DNA from: Paenibacillus vietnamensis
Lineage (GTDB): Bacteria; Bacillota; Bacilli; Paenibacillales; Paenibacillaceae
Direction: 5' to 3'
NCBI RefSeq assembly: GCF_020169515.1
Contig: NZ_JAHMHW010000006.1
Location: 226,069 to 290,068, forward strand
Length of the DNA: 64,000 bases
The translations under genes and the position numbers were made by a program. The notes beneath the pieces were generated by a model that was given only the letters and a program-made list of their open reading frames with translations, did no database searches and was not told the origin of the DNA. Shown here one piece after another: positions 52,730-63,954 of the stretch (position 1 is its first letter; the number at the start of each line of letters is the position of its first letter).

Positions 52730-54082
52730 GTGGACAGCCATACTTACGATTTATGGCAGCAAGTGTTGTCGATCATCCAGACTAAATTAAGCAAACCGAG
52801 CTTTGACACCTGGTTCAAAGCGACGAAAGCTTCTTTTGTCGATGAATCCGTTATAGAAGTGACAGCGCCGACAACATTTGCGGCCGAATGGCTGGAAGGC
52901 CGTTATACGAAGCTGATCAGAACGACGCTGTATGAGTTTTTAGGCAGACAGGTCGACGTTCGCTTCTCAATTGAAGAACCAAAAAGCTCGGAACCGGCAA
53001 TGCCGTTTCCGCCGAAGGCGGCACCGGCTCCCGTTGCGAACGAAGAAACCCATACCCATATGCTTAACCCGAAATATACATTTGATACATTCGTCATCGG
53101 GGCCAACAACCGCTTCGCGCACGCTGCGTCGCTGGCTGTGGCGGAAGCGCCTGCGAAAGCCTACAACCCCTTGTTCCTGTACGGGGGCGTCGGGCTCGGC
53201 AAAACTCACTTGATGCATGCCATCGGCCATTACATCATGGACCATAACCCCAACACGAAGGTTCTATATATTTCATCGGAGAAATTTACGAACGAATTCA
53301 TTAATGCGATCCGCGACAACCGCGGGGAGAGCTTCAGGACCAAATACCGGAATATCGACGTTCTTCTTATAGACGATATTCAGTTTTTGGCGGGGAAAGA
53401 ACAGACTCAGGAGGAATTTTTCCATACCTTCAACGCCTTGCATGAAGAGCGGAAGCAAATTGTGATCTCATCCGACAGGCCGCCGAAGGAAATTCCGACG
53501 CTGGAGGACCGTTTGCGTTCCAGGTTCGAATGGGGACTCATTACGGATATACAGCCGCCGGATCTGGAAACAAGGATCGCCATTTTGCGCAAGAAAGCAA
53601 GAGCGGAGAACCTCGATATTCCTAACGAAGCTATGATCTATATTGCCAACCAGATCGACACGAATATCCGCGAGCTTGAAGGTGCGCTGATTCGGGTCGT
53701 CGCCTATTCGTCGCTGATCAACGCCGATATTACGTCCCATCTGGCAGCCGAAGCGTTAAAGGATATCATTCCGTCAAGCCGGCCGCGCATGATCACGATC
53801 CAGGATATCCAGATGAAGGTCGGCGAATTTTACGGCTTAAGGCTCGAGGAGTTTAAAGCGAGAAAACGGACGAAAGCTGTCGCTTACCCGCGCCAGATCG
53901 CCATGTATTTATCGCGGGAGCTGACCGATTTCTCCTTGCCTAAGATCGGAGAGGCATTCGGCGGACGCGACCATACGACCGTCATCCATGCCCATGAGAA
54001 AATATCGCAGCAGCTGAAGATCGATCAAGACCTGTTCAAAATCATCCAGAATCTGACCGAGAAAATTAAAAATCATATGTGA
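52730..54082 (+). CDS. dnaA: Chromosomal replication initiator DnaA
   Basis: AAA+ initiator that melts oriC (450 aa). Domain I is at about 1-85 ([22 protein letters not shown]), a Pro/Ala-rich linker to 110, then the ATPase with Walker [19 protein letters not shown], Walker [25 protein letters not shown], sensor motifs and a C-terminal HTH with the signature [16 protein letters not shown]. The start is GTG, with AAGGAG 9 nt upstream. It is the first gene of the dnaA-dnaN unit and lies between the two parts of oriC. Confidence 0.98.
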   Translation: MDSHTYDLWQQVLSIIQTKLSKPSFDTWFKATKASFVDESVIEVTAPTTFAAEWLEGRYTKLIRTTLYEFLGRQVDVRFSIEEPKSSEPAMPFPPKAAPAPVANEETHTHMLNPKYTFDTFVIGANNRFAHAASLAVAEAPAKAYNPLFLYGGVGLGKTHLMHAIGHYIMDHNPNTKVLYISSEKFTNEFINAIRDNRGESFRTKYRNIDVLLIDDIQFLAGKEQTQEEFFHTFNALHEERKQIVISSDRPPKEIPTLEDRLRSRFEWGLITDIQPPDLETRIAILRKKARAENLDIPNEAMIYIANQIDTNIRELEGALIRVVAYSSLINADITSHLAAEALKDIIPSSRPRMITIQDIQMKVGEFYGLRLEEFKARKRTKAVAYPRQIAMYLSRELTDFSLPKIGEAFGGRDHTTVIHAHEKISQQLKIDQDLFKIIQNLTEKIKNHM

Positions 54083-54116
54083 ACAACCAAGCAAGCCTAT
54101 ACACACGCTATGCACA

Positions 54117-54190
54117 TGTGGATAGGCTTGCTTTATCGATATTCTACAGGGTTATCCACATATTCAGGGCCCCTACTGCTACTGCTATTA
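54117..54190. other. oriC part 2: unwinding region with DnaA boxes and DnaA-trios
   Basis: Between dnaA and dnaN: TGTGGATAG (54117-54125, one mismatch), perfect TTATCCACA (54152-54160), then the GC clamp GGGCCCC (54167-54173). A run of trinucleotides follows, CTACTGCTACTGCTATTA (54173-54190), and then an A+T-rich segment. This matches the basal unwinding system of B. subtilis (box, GC clamp, DnaA-trio), with trio cores on the complementary strand (3'-GAT/GAC/AAT). Confidence 0.9.
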
Positions 54191-54254
54191 AAAATCTTTT
54201 AAAAAACATCATCATAAAACAGTCTGAACCTATACGGACGCTAGGAGTGAAACG

Positions 54255-55397
54255 ATGAAATTATCGATCTCAAAAAACGAACTAAACGACGCCATTCAAC
54301 AAGTATCGAAAGCCGCCTCATCCCGGCCTGCGATTCCTATTCTCGGCGGTATCAAAATCGAAGTCACCCATCTTGGCGTTACGTTAACCGCCAGCGATAC
54401 AGATATATCCATTCAAAGCTTTATCCCTGTGGAAAAGGATCAATACGTTATTGCACATGTGGATAAGCCCGGAAGCGTCGTTTTGCCCGCGAAATTTTTT
54501 GTCGAAATCGTAAAAAAGCTGCCGTCGGACCAGGTCGTCATCGATGTGAGCAGCAATTATCAGACCGTCATCCGTTCCGGCTCCACCGAAATTCAGATGG
54601 TTGGGCTCGACCCTGAGGAATTCCCTGTCCTTCCATCCATCGAGCAGGACGAGCTGCTTCAAATGCCGGGAGATTTGCTGAAGGCGATGATCCGCCAAAC
54701 GGTGCTGGCCGCTTCGACCAGCGAGCAAACGCCTATTTTGACCGGTGTACTTTGGAATTTGGCCGAAGGCGAATTAAAATTCGTCGCAACGGACCGCCAC
54801 AGGCTCGCGAGCCGTTCTGCACAAGTGGATACAGCTTCCGACTTAAAATTCCACAATGTCGTTATTTCTGCAAAAACGCTAAACGAGCTGTCGAAGCTTG
54901 TTCCTGAGCATAATGCCCTAGTCGATATTGTCGTTGCGGATAACCAAGTATTGTTCAAGCTCGGCAATGTATTGTTTTATACCCGGATTTTGGACGGGGT
55001 TTATCCCGATACTTCCAAGATTATTCCGCAAACCTTCAAAACAGAACTCGTTCTCGATACAAAAAATGTAATGGACGCGATCGACCGCGCTTATTTGATG
55101 TCCCGCGAGGAGAAAACCAATATCGTCCGCCTGGTAACGCTGGAGGACGGATCGATCGAAATTTCGTCCAGCTCGACGGAGCTAGGCCGGGTAACCGAGC
55201 AGCTTGAAGCGCAGGAATTCAAAGGAGATCCGCTCCGGATCGCCTTCAACTCCAAATATATGCTCGACGTATTGAAGGTTATCGACAGCGAGCAGCTGTT
55301 TATCGGTTTTACGGGCGCTATGAGCCCGATCATCATCCGGCCGGTCGATCACGCGTACAGTATGTACGTCATTTTGCCGTACCGTACAACGGGCTAA
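54255..55397 (+). CDS. dnaN: DNA polymerase III beta subunit (sliding clamp)
   Basis: Ring-shaped processivity clamp, 380 aa, of three repeated domains (about 1-125, 128-250, 252-378). The start is MKLSISKNELNDAIQQVSKA, with the middle region VATDRHRLASR and a C-terminal part ending VDHAYSMYVILPYRT (hydrophobic pocket partner). It is located after oriC part 2, with TAGGAGTG 7 nt before ATG. Confidence 0.98.
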   Translation: MKLSISKNELNDAIQQVSKAASSRPAIPILGGIKIEVTHLGVTLTASDTDISIQSFIPVEKDQYVIAHVDKPGSVVLPAKFFVEIVKKLPSDQVVIDVSSNYQTVIRSGSTEIQMVGLDPEEFPVLPSIEQDELLQMPGDLLKAMIRQTVLAASTSEQTPILTGVLWNLAEGELKFVATDRHRLASRSAQVDTASDLKFHNVVISAKTLNELSKLVPEHNALVDIVVADNQVLFKLGNVLFYTRILDGVYPDTSKIIPQTFKTELVLDTKNVMDAIDRAYLMSREEKTNIVRLVTLEDGSIEISSSSTELGRVTEQLEAQEFKGDPLRIAFNSKYMLDVLKVIDSEQLFIGFTGAMSPIIIRPVDHAYSMYVILPYRTTG

Positions 55398-55436
55398 CGG
55401 AATCATCCATCCACACAGAAAGGAAAGTGACGCAGG

Positions 55437-55652
55437 ATGAAAGAAATCTTCATTCAAACGGAATATATAACGCTGGGCCAGTTTTTGAAGCTGGCCGATT
55501 GCATCGCGACAGGCGGGCACGCCAAGTTTTTCCTGCAGGAGAACGAAGTGCTGATTAACGGAGAGCCTGACAACCGCCGCGGCAGAAAATTGTATGGCGG
55601 GGACAAAGTAGAGGTTGAGGGCTGCGGCAGCTTTACGGTCGCCAGAGCTTAG
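55437..55652 (+). CDS. yaaA: S4-domain RNA-binding protein YaaA
   Basis: A 71-aa S4-type RNA-binding protein (YaaA/RlbA), implicated in 50S subunit assembly. MKEIFIQTEYITLGQFLKLA and GGHAKFFLQENEVLINGEPDNRRGRKLYGGD match the family. It lies 39 nt after dnaN and 27 nt before recF in the conserved dnaA-dnaN-yaaA-recF string. Confidence 0.96.
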   Translation: MKEIFIQTEYITLGQFLKLADCIATGGHAKFFLQENEVLINGEPDNRRGRKLYGGDKVEVEGCGSFTVARA

Positions 55653-55679
55653 CGCCCAAACGGACCGGGAGGTCAAAAC

Positions 55680-56789
55680 GTGTTTTTAACCAGCATACAG
55701 CTTCAAAATTATCGGAATTACAACGAACTGGACCTGACGACTCCGAATAAAGTGAATGTGTTTCTCGGCCCGAATGCGCAAGGAAAAACCAATTTGCTGG
55801 AGGCTATATTCGTACTCGCGCTAACCAAGTCGCACCGTACCTCGAAGGATAAGGAGCTGATCGGGTGGCAGGGCGACTCCGCCCGGATCGGCGGCGAAGT
55901 GGAGAAGCGGTACGGTTCGCTTAAACTGGATTTATTGTTTTCGTCGCAAGGGAAGAAAGCGAAGATCAACGGGCTGGAGCAGCGTAAGCTCAGCGATTTC
56001 ATCGGATCGGTGAATGTCGTGATGTTCGCACCGGAGGATCTCGAAATTGTGAAAGGCACGCCGGGTGTGCGCAGGCGGTTTCTCGATATGGAAATCGCCC
56101 AGGTACAGCCCGGCTATTTGCATACCCTGCAGCAATACGGCAAAGTGCTTCAGCAGCGCAATAACTTTTTGAAGGCATCCTTTCCTGGGGGACCTAACTC
56201 CACGATGCTTGAGGTGTGGAATATGCAGCTGGCGGAGCACGGTGTTAAAATCATGAAAAAAAGGCAACACTTTATACATAAATTACAAATGTATGCCGAA
56301 CAAATCCATTCCGGCATCACAAACGGCTCGGAGCAGCTGACAATTGATTACCGCCCTTCCTTTGACGCCGGCGCTCAGGAAGATGAATCTGTTTTATTTG
56401 ACCGATTTATGATAAAGTTAACACATGTGAAAGATCAGGAGATTCGCAGAGGCGTTACGCTCGTGGGCCCGCACCGCGACGATTTGGCGTTTTTTATTAA
56501 CGGCAAGGAAGCGCAAATATTCGGTTCCCAGGGGCAGCAGCGAACGACGGCCCTATCTTTAAAATTGGCGGAAATCGAGCTCATTAACGAGGAAATCGGA
56601 GAGTATCCGCTATTGCTGCTGGATGACGTATTATCGGAGCTGGACCAAAATCGCCAGACCCAGCTCATAGAGACGTTCCAGAGCAAAGTCCAAACCTTTA
56701 TAACGACAACCGGCCTTGAAAGCGTGAATGTCAGCAAGCTTCAGGATGCCGGTATCTATCATGTGCAGGGCGGCCGAGTGACGCGTTAG
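55680..56789 (+). CDS. recF: DNA replication and repair protein RecF
   Basis: An SMC-like ATPase (369 aa) that helps load RecA at gaps. The Walker A FLGPNAQGKTNLLEAIFVLA is at about 28-47, a signature region GSQGQQRTTALSLKLAE at about 283-299, and Walker B LLLLDDVLSELDQNRQ at about 318-333. The start is GTG, with GGGAGG upstream. It overlaps no gene but is tightly spaced with yaaA. Confidence 0.97.
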   Translation: MFLTSIQLQNYRNYNELDLTTPNKVNVFLGPNAQGKTNLLEAIFVLALTKSHRTSKDKELIGWQGDSARIGGEVEKRYGSLKLDLLFSSQGKKAKINGLEQRKLSDFIGSVNVVMFAPEDLEIVKGTPGVRRRFLDMEIAQVQPGYLHTLQQYGKVLQQRNNFLKASFPGGPNSTMLEVWNMQLAEHGVKIMKKRQHFIHKLQMYAEQIHSGITNGSEQLTIDYRPSFDAGAQEDESVLFDRFMIKLTHVKDQEIRRGVTLVGPHRDDLAFFINGKEAQIFGSQGQQRTTALSLKLAEIELINEEIGEYPLLLLDDVLSELDQNRQTQLIETFQSKVQTFITTTGLESVNVSKLQDAGIYHVQGGRVTR

Positions 56790-56815
56790 AGTGCAAATAG
56801 GAGAGGTGAGCTAGC

Positions 56816-57067
56816 ATGTACATCCATTTAGGCGGCGAGAAAATTATTCGGGCTGCGGAGCTGGTGGCCATTTTTGATATTTCTATCGAGCAATCCTCTA
56901 AACTATCCAAGCAATTTGTTGCGGGTGCACGTAAACGCAAGGACGTCGAAACGATCGGTGAAGAAGAACCCAAATCCATCGTGGTGACGAAGCAGAAAAT
57001 ATATTATTCGCCGATATCATCCTCTACGCTTAAGAAAAGGGCCCATCATTTCGCAGCGAACGGGTAG
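56816..57067 (+). CDS. remB: Extracellular matrix/biofilm regulator RemB (YaaB)
   Basis: An 83-aa protein of the RemB/YaaB (DUF370-related) family, which regulates biofilm matrix genes in B. subtilis. MYIHLGGEKIIRAAELVAIFD is the family start, and a positively charged tail (SSTLKKRAHHFAANG) follows. It lies between recF and gyrB on the conserved order, with GGAGAGGTGAGCTAGC just before ATG. Confidence 0.93.
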   Translation: MYIHLGGEKIIRAAELVAIFDISIEQSSKLSKQFVAGARKRKDVETIGEEEPKSIVVTKQKIYYSPISSSTLKKRAHHFAANG

Positions 57068-57108
57068 AGCGAAGGCGATCAGGAAGAGCAGTTTGAGAGG
57101 AGCAGTGA

Positions 57109-59025
<1,917 letters not shown>

Positions 59026-59048
59026 GATGAAATAGGATGAAAGAAGAA

Positions 59049-59080
59049 GCAGCCGACGCTATTTGCGACGGCTGCTTTTT
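59049..59080 (+). terminator. Terminator after gyrB (bidirectional)
   Basis: GCAGCCG-A-CGC-TATTT-GCG-A-CGGCTGC followed by TTTTT on the plus strand. It lies 24 nt past gyrB and overlaps the last 22 nt of the convergent ATP-grasp gene, so the hairpin is partly coding on the minus strand; a weaker T-run also exists there. Confidence 0.85.
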
Positions 59081-59841
59081 CTTCTTCTTCTGTATTTACC
59101 GTAAGCGACGGCATAGCGGTAAACCTTACGAAACACCGATTTGTCAGGCAGCTTGCGGAAAATAAACGGATCGGGATTCGTATTCACCTCTAGGATCCAA
59201 GGGTGATGCTTGCCGTCGATCGCGATGTCGACGCCGATCTCTTTGATGTTCGGGTATTTGGCCTGCAGCACCTGCGCGATCGATATGCCAAGCTTTTTCA
59301 GTTTGTTTTCGAAAACTGCCAATTCGGAAGGGGTGGCATGGTCCGTCATCAGCCGGTCAAGCGCCATCGGTGTACCGCCGCTGTGGTAGTTCGTTACGAT
59401 TTTGGCCGGATGGGCCAGCCTGCCGATGATGCCCGTAGCTTCCCATACCTTGCTCGGATTTTTTTGAATCATGACGCGGATGTCAAAACGTCTGTTTCTA
59501 TGTCGAAGCAGGTGGATTCCTTTCTGAACGATATACGGCCGTTTTCTTTTTAACCTGGAGAGCTGTCTATAGAGCTGCTCGAATGTCGGATAGGTACGGA
59601 CCGTGGTTTCGATCTGATAACGGTAGCCCGGATCGGGGGAAGTCGTTTTTTCGACGCGGATTACGCCCCTCCCGAACGTCCCGTTGACCGGTTTAACGTA
59701 TACCATTCCGTGCTCCTCCAGCATAGCTTTAAGATTGGCCGGGTTAAACAGCTTGGTGGACGGCATATGCTGTCGCAAATAATCGGATTTGAGCATAATA
59801 TTCGTTTTTGCCCACTTGCTCTTGACGCGTTGAATGCTCAA
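59059..59841 (-). CDS. YheC/YheD-like ATP-grasp protein
   Basis: A 260-aa ATP-grasp protein of the YheC/YheD type, which in Bacillus are linked to the spore coat. Motifs are GMVYVKPVNGTFGRGVIRV (ATP-binding lysine), PYIVQKGIHLL, RRFDIRVMIQKNP, and EIGVDIAIDGKHHPWILEVNTNPDP (metal-binding E/N). The basic tail (GKYRRRRKSSRRK) is unusual. The start is TTG with GAGGAG 8 nt upstream. It lies between gyrB and gyrA in the opposite direction, which is not the usual arrangement, since gyrB and gyrA normally are adjacent. Substrate unknown. Confidence 0.9.
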   Translation of the reverse strand: MSIQRVKSKWAKTNIMLKSDYLRQHMPSTKLFNPANLKAMLEEHGMVYVKPVNGTFGRGVIRVEKTTSPDPGYRYQIETTVRTYPTFEQLYRQLSRLKRKRPYIVQKGIHLLRHRNRRFDIRVMIQKNPSKVWEATGIIGRLAHPAKIVTNYHSGGTPMALDRLMTDHATPSELAVFENKLKKLGISIAQVLQAKYPNIKEIGVDIAIDGKHHPWILEVNTNPDPFIFRKLPDKSVFRKVYRYAVAYGKYRRRRKSSRRK

Positions 59842-59895
59842 CGATTTATCTCCTCTCGTATGCGTGCTTGCTTCGGTTTGGAACTCAAATGAACA

Positions 59896-59924
59896 GAGAC
59901 AGACTTTGGATTGAGTGGTATAAT
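59896..59924 (+). promoter_or_regulatory. gyrA promoter
   Basis: GAGACA, 17-nt spacer, TATAAT preceded by TG (extended -10). It gives gyrA a separate promoter and a leader of about 200 nt with no other gene in it. Confidence 0.65.
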
Positions 59925-60127
59925 GAAAGTTGGGTCTGTTTATTTTATGGCACTATTTCGCGAGTGGAGAGCGGTGATTCACCTATTTTTCATCGTTTTT
60001 TTTCCACGAATTCGGATGAATTCCAAAAGCTACGGCTAAGCATGTTTATATGCCCTCTTTTTGAGAAAGAAATATAAGATTAGGGTTCATGAAACAGCAG
60101 AGATAGTTGGCGTCAGGGAGGTAAAAC

Positions 60128-62611
60128 ATGGCGGAAGAACAACGAATGTCAATAAGAGACCGGGATATTGGTACGGAGATGCGCGATTCCTTTATGGATT
60201 ACGCAATGAGTATCATCGTGAGCCGTGCTCTTCCCGATGTTCGGGACGGGCTGAAGCCGGTGCATCGCCGTATTTTGTACGCGATGTCGGAGCTTGGCAT
60301 GTCTCCGGACAAGCCGTACAAGAAATCGGCGAGAATCGTAGGGGAAGTCATCGGCAAGTACCATCCGCACGGCGATTCGGCCGTTTATGAATCGATGGTC
60401 CGGATGGCTCAGGATTTTTCCATGCGGTATATGCTCGTAGACGGTCACGGCAACTTCGGTTCGAACGACGGCGATTTTGCGGCAGCTATGCGGTACACGG
60501 AAGCGCGTCTTTCCAAAATCGCGATGGAGCTCCTGCGGGACATCAACAAGGAAACGATCGATTTTGTGCCGAACTACGACGGAGAAGAATCGGAGCCGGT
60601 CGTGCTTCCTGCGCGATACCCGAATCTTCTGGTGAACGGCGTTACCGGCATCGCGGTCGGCATGGCCACGAATATTCCGCCGCATAATCTGAACGAAGTA
60701 ATCGACGGCGTTCAGGCTTTAATTGAAAATCCGGATATCACGCCAGTTGAGCTGATGGATTATATACAAGGGCCCGATTTCCCGACAGCTGCTTTCGTTA
60801 TGGGCCGTTCGGGCATTCGTCAGGCTTATTTGACCGGCCGCGGCTCCGTCACGATGCGCGCCCGCGCAACGATTGAGGAGAACGCGGGCAAAGCGCGCAT
60901 TATTGTGCACGAGCTGCCGTACCAAGTCATTAAGGCTCGTCTTGTCGAGAAAATTGCCGAGCTGGTGCGCGAGAAAAAAATCGAAGGCATTACCGATTTG
61001 CGGGACGAGTCGGACCGTAACGGCATGAGGGTCGTTATTGAGCTTCGCCGCGATGTCAATCCAAGCGTAGTTCTCAATAACCTTTACAAGCATACGCAGC
61101 TGCAGTCCAACTTCGGCATCAATATGCTGGCGCTTGTAAACGGCGAGCCGAAGACGCTGAACATTCGGGATATGCTGTATCATTATTTGCAGCATCAAAT
61201 CGAGGTTATTCGCAGACGTACGGAATACGACCTGAAGAAGGCCGAAGCGCGCGCTCACATTTTGGAAGGCTTGCGGATCGCTCTCGACCATCTGGACGAA
61301 GTCATCGCACTTATTCGTGCGTCGCAGACGGCGGACGAAGCACGCGAGGGATTAATTAACCGCTTCGCCTTGTCCCATGAGCAAGCGCAGGCAATCTTGG
61401 ATATGCGTTTGCAGCGCCTGACAGGACTGGAACGCGACAAAATCGAAGCGGAATATGCGGAGCTGATGCGCAAAATCGCTGAATATAAAGCTATTCTCGC
61501 CGACGAGAAGCTGGTATTGGAAATTATCAGCACGGAGCTGGCCGAAATTAGAGAGCGTTTTGGAGATGAACGGCGCACGGAAATTATGGCTAGCGACGAG
61601 GAAATTTTGGATGAAGACCTGATTCCGCGTGAAGACGTCATTATTTCCATTACGCACTCGGGCTACATCAAGCGTTTGCCTGTTACGACCTACCGGAGCC
61701 AAAAGCGCGGCGGCAAAGGGGTAGTAGGCATGGATACGAAAGATGATGATTTTGTCGAGCATCTATTCGTGTCGAATACGCACCATTACCTGCTGTTCTT
61801 CACGAACAAAGGCAAGGTGTACAAGCTCAAAGCCTATGAAATTCCGGATCTGAGCCGCACCGCCCGCGGAACGCCGATTATCAACCTCATCCAGATCGAA
61901 CAGGGTGAGACGATCAATGCGGTAATTCCGGTCCAGGAGTTCAATGCCGAGCAGTTCTTGTTCTTTGCTACCCGCCAAGGCGTGGTGAAGAAAACTCCGC
62001 TTGACGATTACGTTAATATCCGCAAAGTCGGTTTGATTGCCATTTCGCTGCGCGAGGATGACGATTTGATCGGCGTCAAGCTGACGGACGGCAATCAGGA
62101 AATTATTATGGGCACTGCGCAAGGCATGTCGATCCGTTATTCGGAGCAGGACGTCCGTTCGATGGGACGGTCGGCCACCGGCGTAAAAGGTATCCAGCTC
62201 GACGATAACGATACGGTCATCGATATGGACGTTATCGTTCAGGACAAGGATATTCTGATCGTGACCTCCAAAGGCTACGGGAAGCGTACTCCGGTTGCCG
62301 ATTACCGTATCCAGAATCGCGGCGGTAAAGGGATTAAGACACTTAACGTAACGGACAAGAACGGCCCGATCGTATCGCTCAAGGTCGTCGAGAACGACGA
62401 GGATCTCATGATCATGACGGCTTCCGGCACGATGATCCGGACGAGCATGGAAGGCATATCTACGATGGGACGCAATACGCAAGGCGTTAAGCTTATCAAT
62501 ACGCGCGAGGATGATACCGTAGCTACGGTAACACGCGTCGCGCGCAGTGAAGACAATGAAGTTCTAGAAGAGAACGAGGAGCCGAACAGCGGCGAAGCTC
62601 CGCTCGAATAG
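60128..62611 (+). CDS. gyrA: DNA gyrase subunit A
   Basis: Breakage-reunion subunit of gyrase (827 aa). The N-terminal domain contains [20 protein letters not shown], the quinolone region [14 protein letters not shown] with the wild-type serine (D/S) intact, and the catalytic tyrosine in [12 protein letters not shown]. The C-terminal beta-pinwheel contains the GyrA box QRGGKG-like [12 protein letters not shown]. The acidic C-terminal tail ([20 protein letters not shown]) is normal for the family. Start ATG has AGGGAGGT 6 nt upstream. Confidence 0.98.
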   Translation: MAEEQRMSIRDRDIGTEMRDSFMDYAMSIIVSRALPDVRDGLKPVHRRILYAMSELGMSPDKPYKKSARIVGEVIGKYHPHGDSAVYESMVRMAQDFSMRYMLVDGHGNFGSNDGDFAAAMRYTEARLSKIAMELLRDINKETIDFVPNYDGEESEPVVLPARYPNLLVNGVTGIAVGMATNIPPHNLNEVIDGVQALIENPDITPVELMDYIQGPDFPTAAFVMGRSGIRQAYLTGRGSVTMRARATIEENAGKARIIVHELPYQVIKARLVEKIAELVREKKIEGITDLRDESDRNGMRVVIELRRDVNPSVVLNNLYKHTQLQSNFGINMLALVNGEPKTLNIRDMLYHYLQHQIEVIRRRTEYDLKKAEARAHILEGLRIALDHLDEVIALIRASQTADEAREGLINRFALSHEQAQAILDMRLQRLTGLERDKIEAEYAELMRKIAEYKAILADEKLVLEIISTELAEIRERFGDERRTEIMASDEEILDEDLIPREDVIISITHSGYIKRLPVTTYRSQKRGGKGVVGMDTKDDDFVEHLFVSNTHHYLLFFTNKGKVYKLKAYEIPDLSRTARGTPIINLIQIEQGETINAVIPVQEFNAEQFLFFATRQGVVKKTPLDDYVNIRKVGLIAISLREDDDLIGVKLTDGNQEIIMGTAQGMSIRYSEQDVRSMGRSATGVKGIQLDDNDTVIDMDVIVQDKDILIVTSKGYGKRTPVADYRIQNRGGKGIKTLNVTDKNGPIVSLKVVENDEDLMIMTASGTMIRTSMEGISTMGRNTQGVKLINTREDDTVATVTRVARSEDNEVLEENEEPNSGEAPLE

Positions 62612-62653
62612 GCTCCGATTGTCATACATCGGATACAAGGGGAGAGGACATAC

Positions 62654-63727
62654 GTGGCAACGGTGACGTTATCACAACTAAATCCAGGCGACAAAATAGG
62701 TGAAGATGTCCTCACTCCGTCAGGTAATGTCCTGTTTCAAAAGGGACGGATTATCACTCCCAAGGAAATAGACATTTTGCAGGCATTTTTAGTGAACAGT
62801 GTCGATGTTGAGAGCAGCACTGCCTTGAAAAAAACGCGCGAGGAAGAGGAAGCAGAAGTACCGCAGGCTCCAAGCGTGACGTTTGCGGCCTCTCCTCTCC
62901 ATGAAGAATACGACAAAATGGTTCATATCGTACGGAACGTATTCAATTCCTTTACAGCCGGATCTAGCTTGCCGGTTATGGATCTGAGAACGCAGCTGGA
63001 GAAAACGCTCGATAATGTGAAGAGCTACAACCTGCTTACTTTTTTGCCGCGTCATTTCGCGGAGAAGGATTATCTGTTCCATAACGCCATTACTTCGGCT
63101 CTGACATGCTACCAGATCGCGCAATGGACCGGTTTTCCGCAAAAGGATTGGATGCAAATCGCTTTTGCCGGATTGCTGCATGATATCGGCAACGTAAGAA
63201 TCGACAAGTCGATTTTAACGAAGCCAAACGCCCTGACGGCCGAAGAAACGGAAGAAATGAAAAAGCATACGGTGCTAGGCTATCAGATGCTGAAGAACGT
63301 GCCGGCCATAAACGAAGGGGTTAAACTAGCCGCGCTGCAGCATCACGAGAAAGTGGACGGATCGGGTTATCCGCTTGGCATTGACGCCACTAGAATCCAT
63401 CCGTACGCCAAAATCGTAGCAATAGCGGATATATTCCATGCAATGACCTTAAACAAGTTATACCGGAAGGCTGTTTCACCATATCTCGTACTGGAGCAGA
63501 TTCAAAGCGATGCGTTCGGAAAGCTGGATCCGGTATACGTGAGTGCCTTTGTGGAGAAAGCGACGCAATTCCACCATGGCACCGTTGTTAAGCTTAGCGA
63601 CGGACGAATCGGGGAAATTGTATTTACGGATCGCACGCATCCTACGAGACCATGGGTATCGGTCGAAGGGAAAATCGTTAATCTGTCTATCGAAAGGCAG
63701 TTTCATATTAACGAAGTGATTAAGTAA
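62654..63727 (+). CDS. HD-GYP domain phosphodiesterase
   Basis: A 357-aa cytoplasmic protein. The N-terminal part (about 1-75) resembles the domain preceding HD-GYP (LNPGDKIGEDVLTPSGNVLF). The HD-GYP domain (about 125-300) has H143, HD at 176-177 (LLHDIGNVRID), H205, HHEKVDGSGYP at 230-240, and DIFHAMT at 259-265. All of the metal-binding and GYP residues are present, so it is likely an active c-di-GMP phosphodiesterase. GTG start with GGGAGAGG upstream. It lies between gyrA and the rRNA operon. Confidence 0.93.
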   Translation: MATVTLSQLNPGDKIGEDVLTPSGNVLFQKGRIITPKEIDILQAFLVNSVDVESSTALKKTREEEEAEVPQAPSVTFAASPLHEEYDKMVHIVRNVFNSFTAGSSLPVMDLRTQLEKTLDNVKSYNLLTFLPRHFAEKDYLFHNAITSALTCYQIAQWTGFPQKDWMQIAFAGLLHDIGNVRIDKSILTKPNALTAEETEEMKKHTVLGYQMLKNVPAINEGVKLAALQHHEKVDGSGYPLGIDATRIHPYAKIVAIADIFHAMTLNKLYRKAVSPYLVLEQIQSDAFGKLDPVYVSAFVEKATQFHHGTVVKLSDGRIGEIVFTDRTHPTRPWVSVEGKIVNLSIERQFHINEVIK

Positions 63728-63741
63728 TACGACAATATAAG

Positions 63742-63812
63742 ACAGTGAGTGCACGATAGGATCGGGATGTTCGTAATGTTCCGTTCCCGCTCTGCGCTCG
63801 CTGTTTTTTTTA
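63742..63812 (+). terminator. Terminator after the HD-GYP gene
   Basis: ACAGTGAGTGC pairs with GCGCTCGCTGT (with T.G wobbles) around a large G+C-rich loop, then TTTTTTTT. It precedes the rRNA promoter and insulates it from read-through. Confidence 0.85.
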
Positions 63813-63882
63813 TGTCTCAATATTGAAAAATTAGCGTGAAACTTGGCGAATGATAGATTCTATAAAAAAATAAAAAAAGGAC

Positions 63883-63912
63883 TTGCAATCGAATAGGCAT
63901 ACGTGATATATT
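63883..63912 (+). promoter_or_regulatory. rRNA operon promoter
   Basis: TTGCAA, 18-nt spacer, TATATT. A+T-rich upstream sequence (A-runs at about 63864-63878) resembles an UP element. Further downstream is the leader with TTCTTTGAAAACTGAACAAC, so the 16S gene should start shortly beyond the window. Confidence 0.75.
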
Positions 63913-63954
63913 ATCTAAGTCGCCGCTGAGACATACGGCTGACACGAAAGAAAA

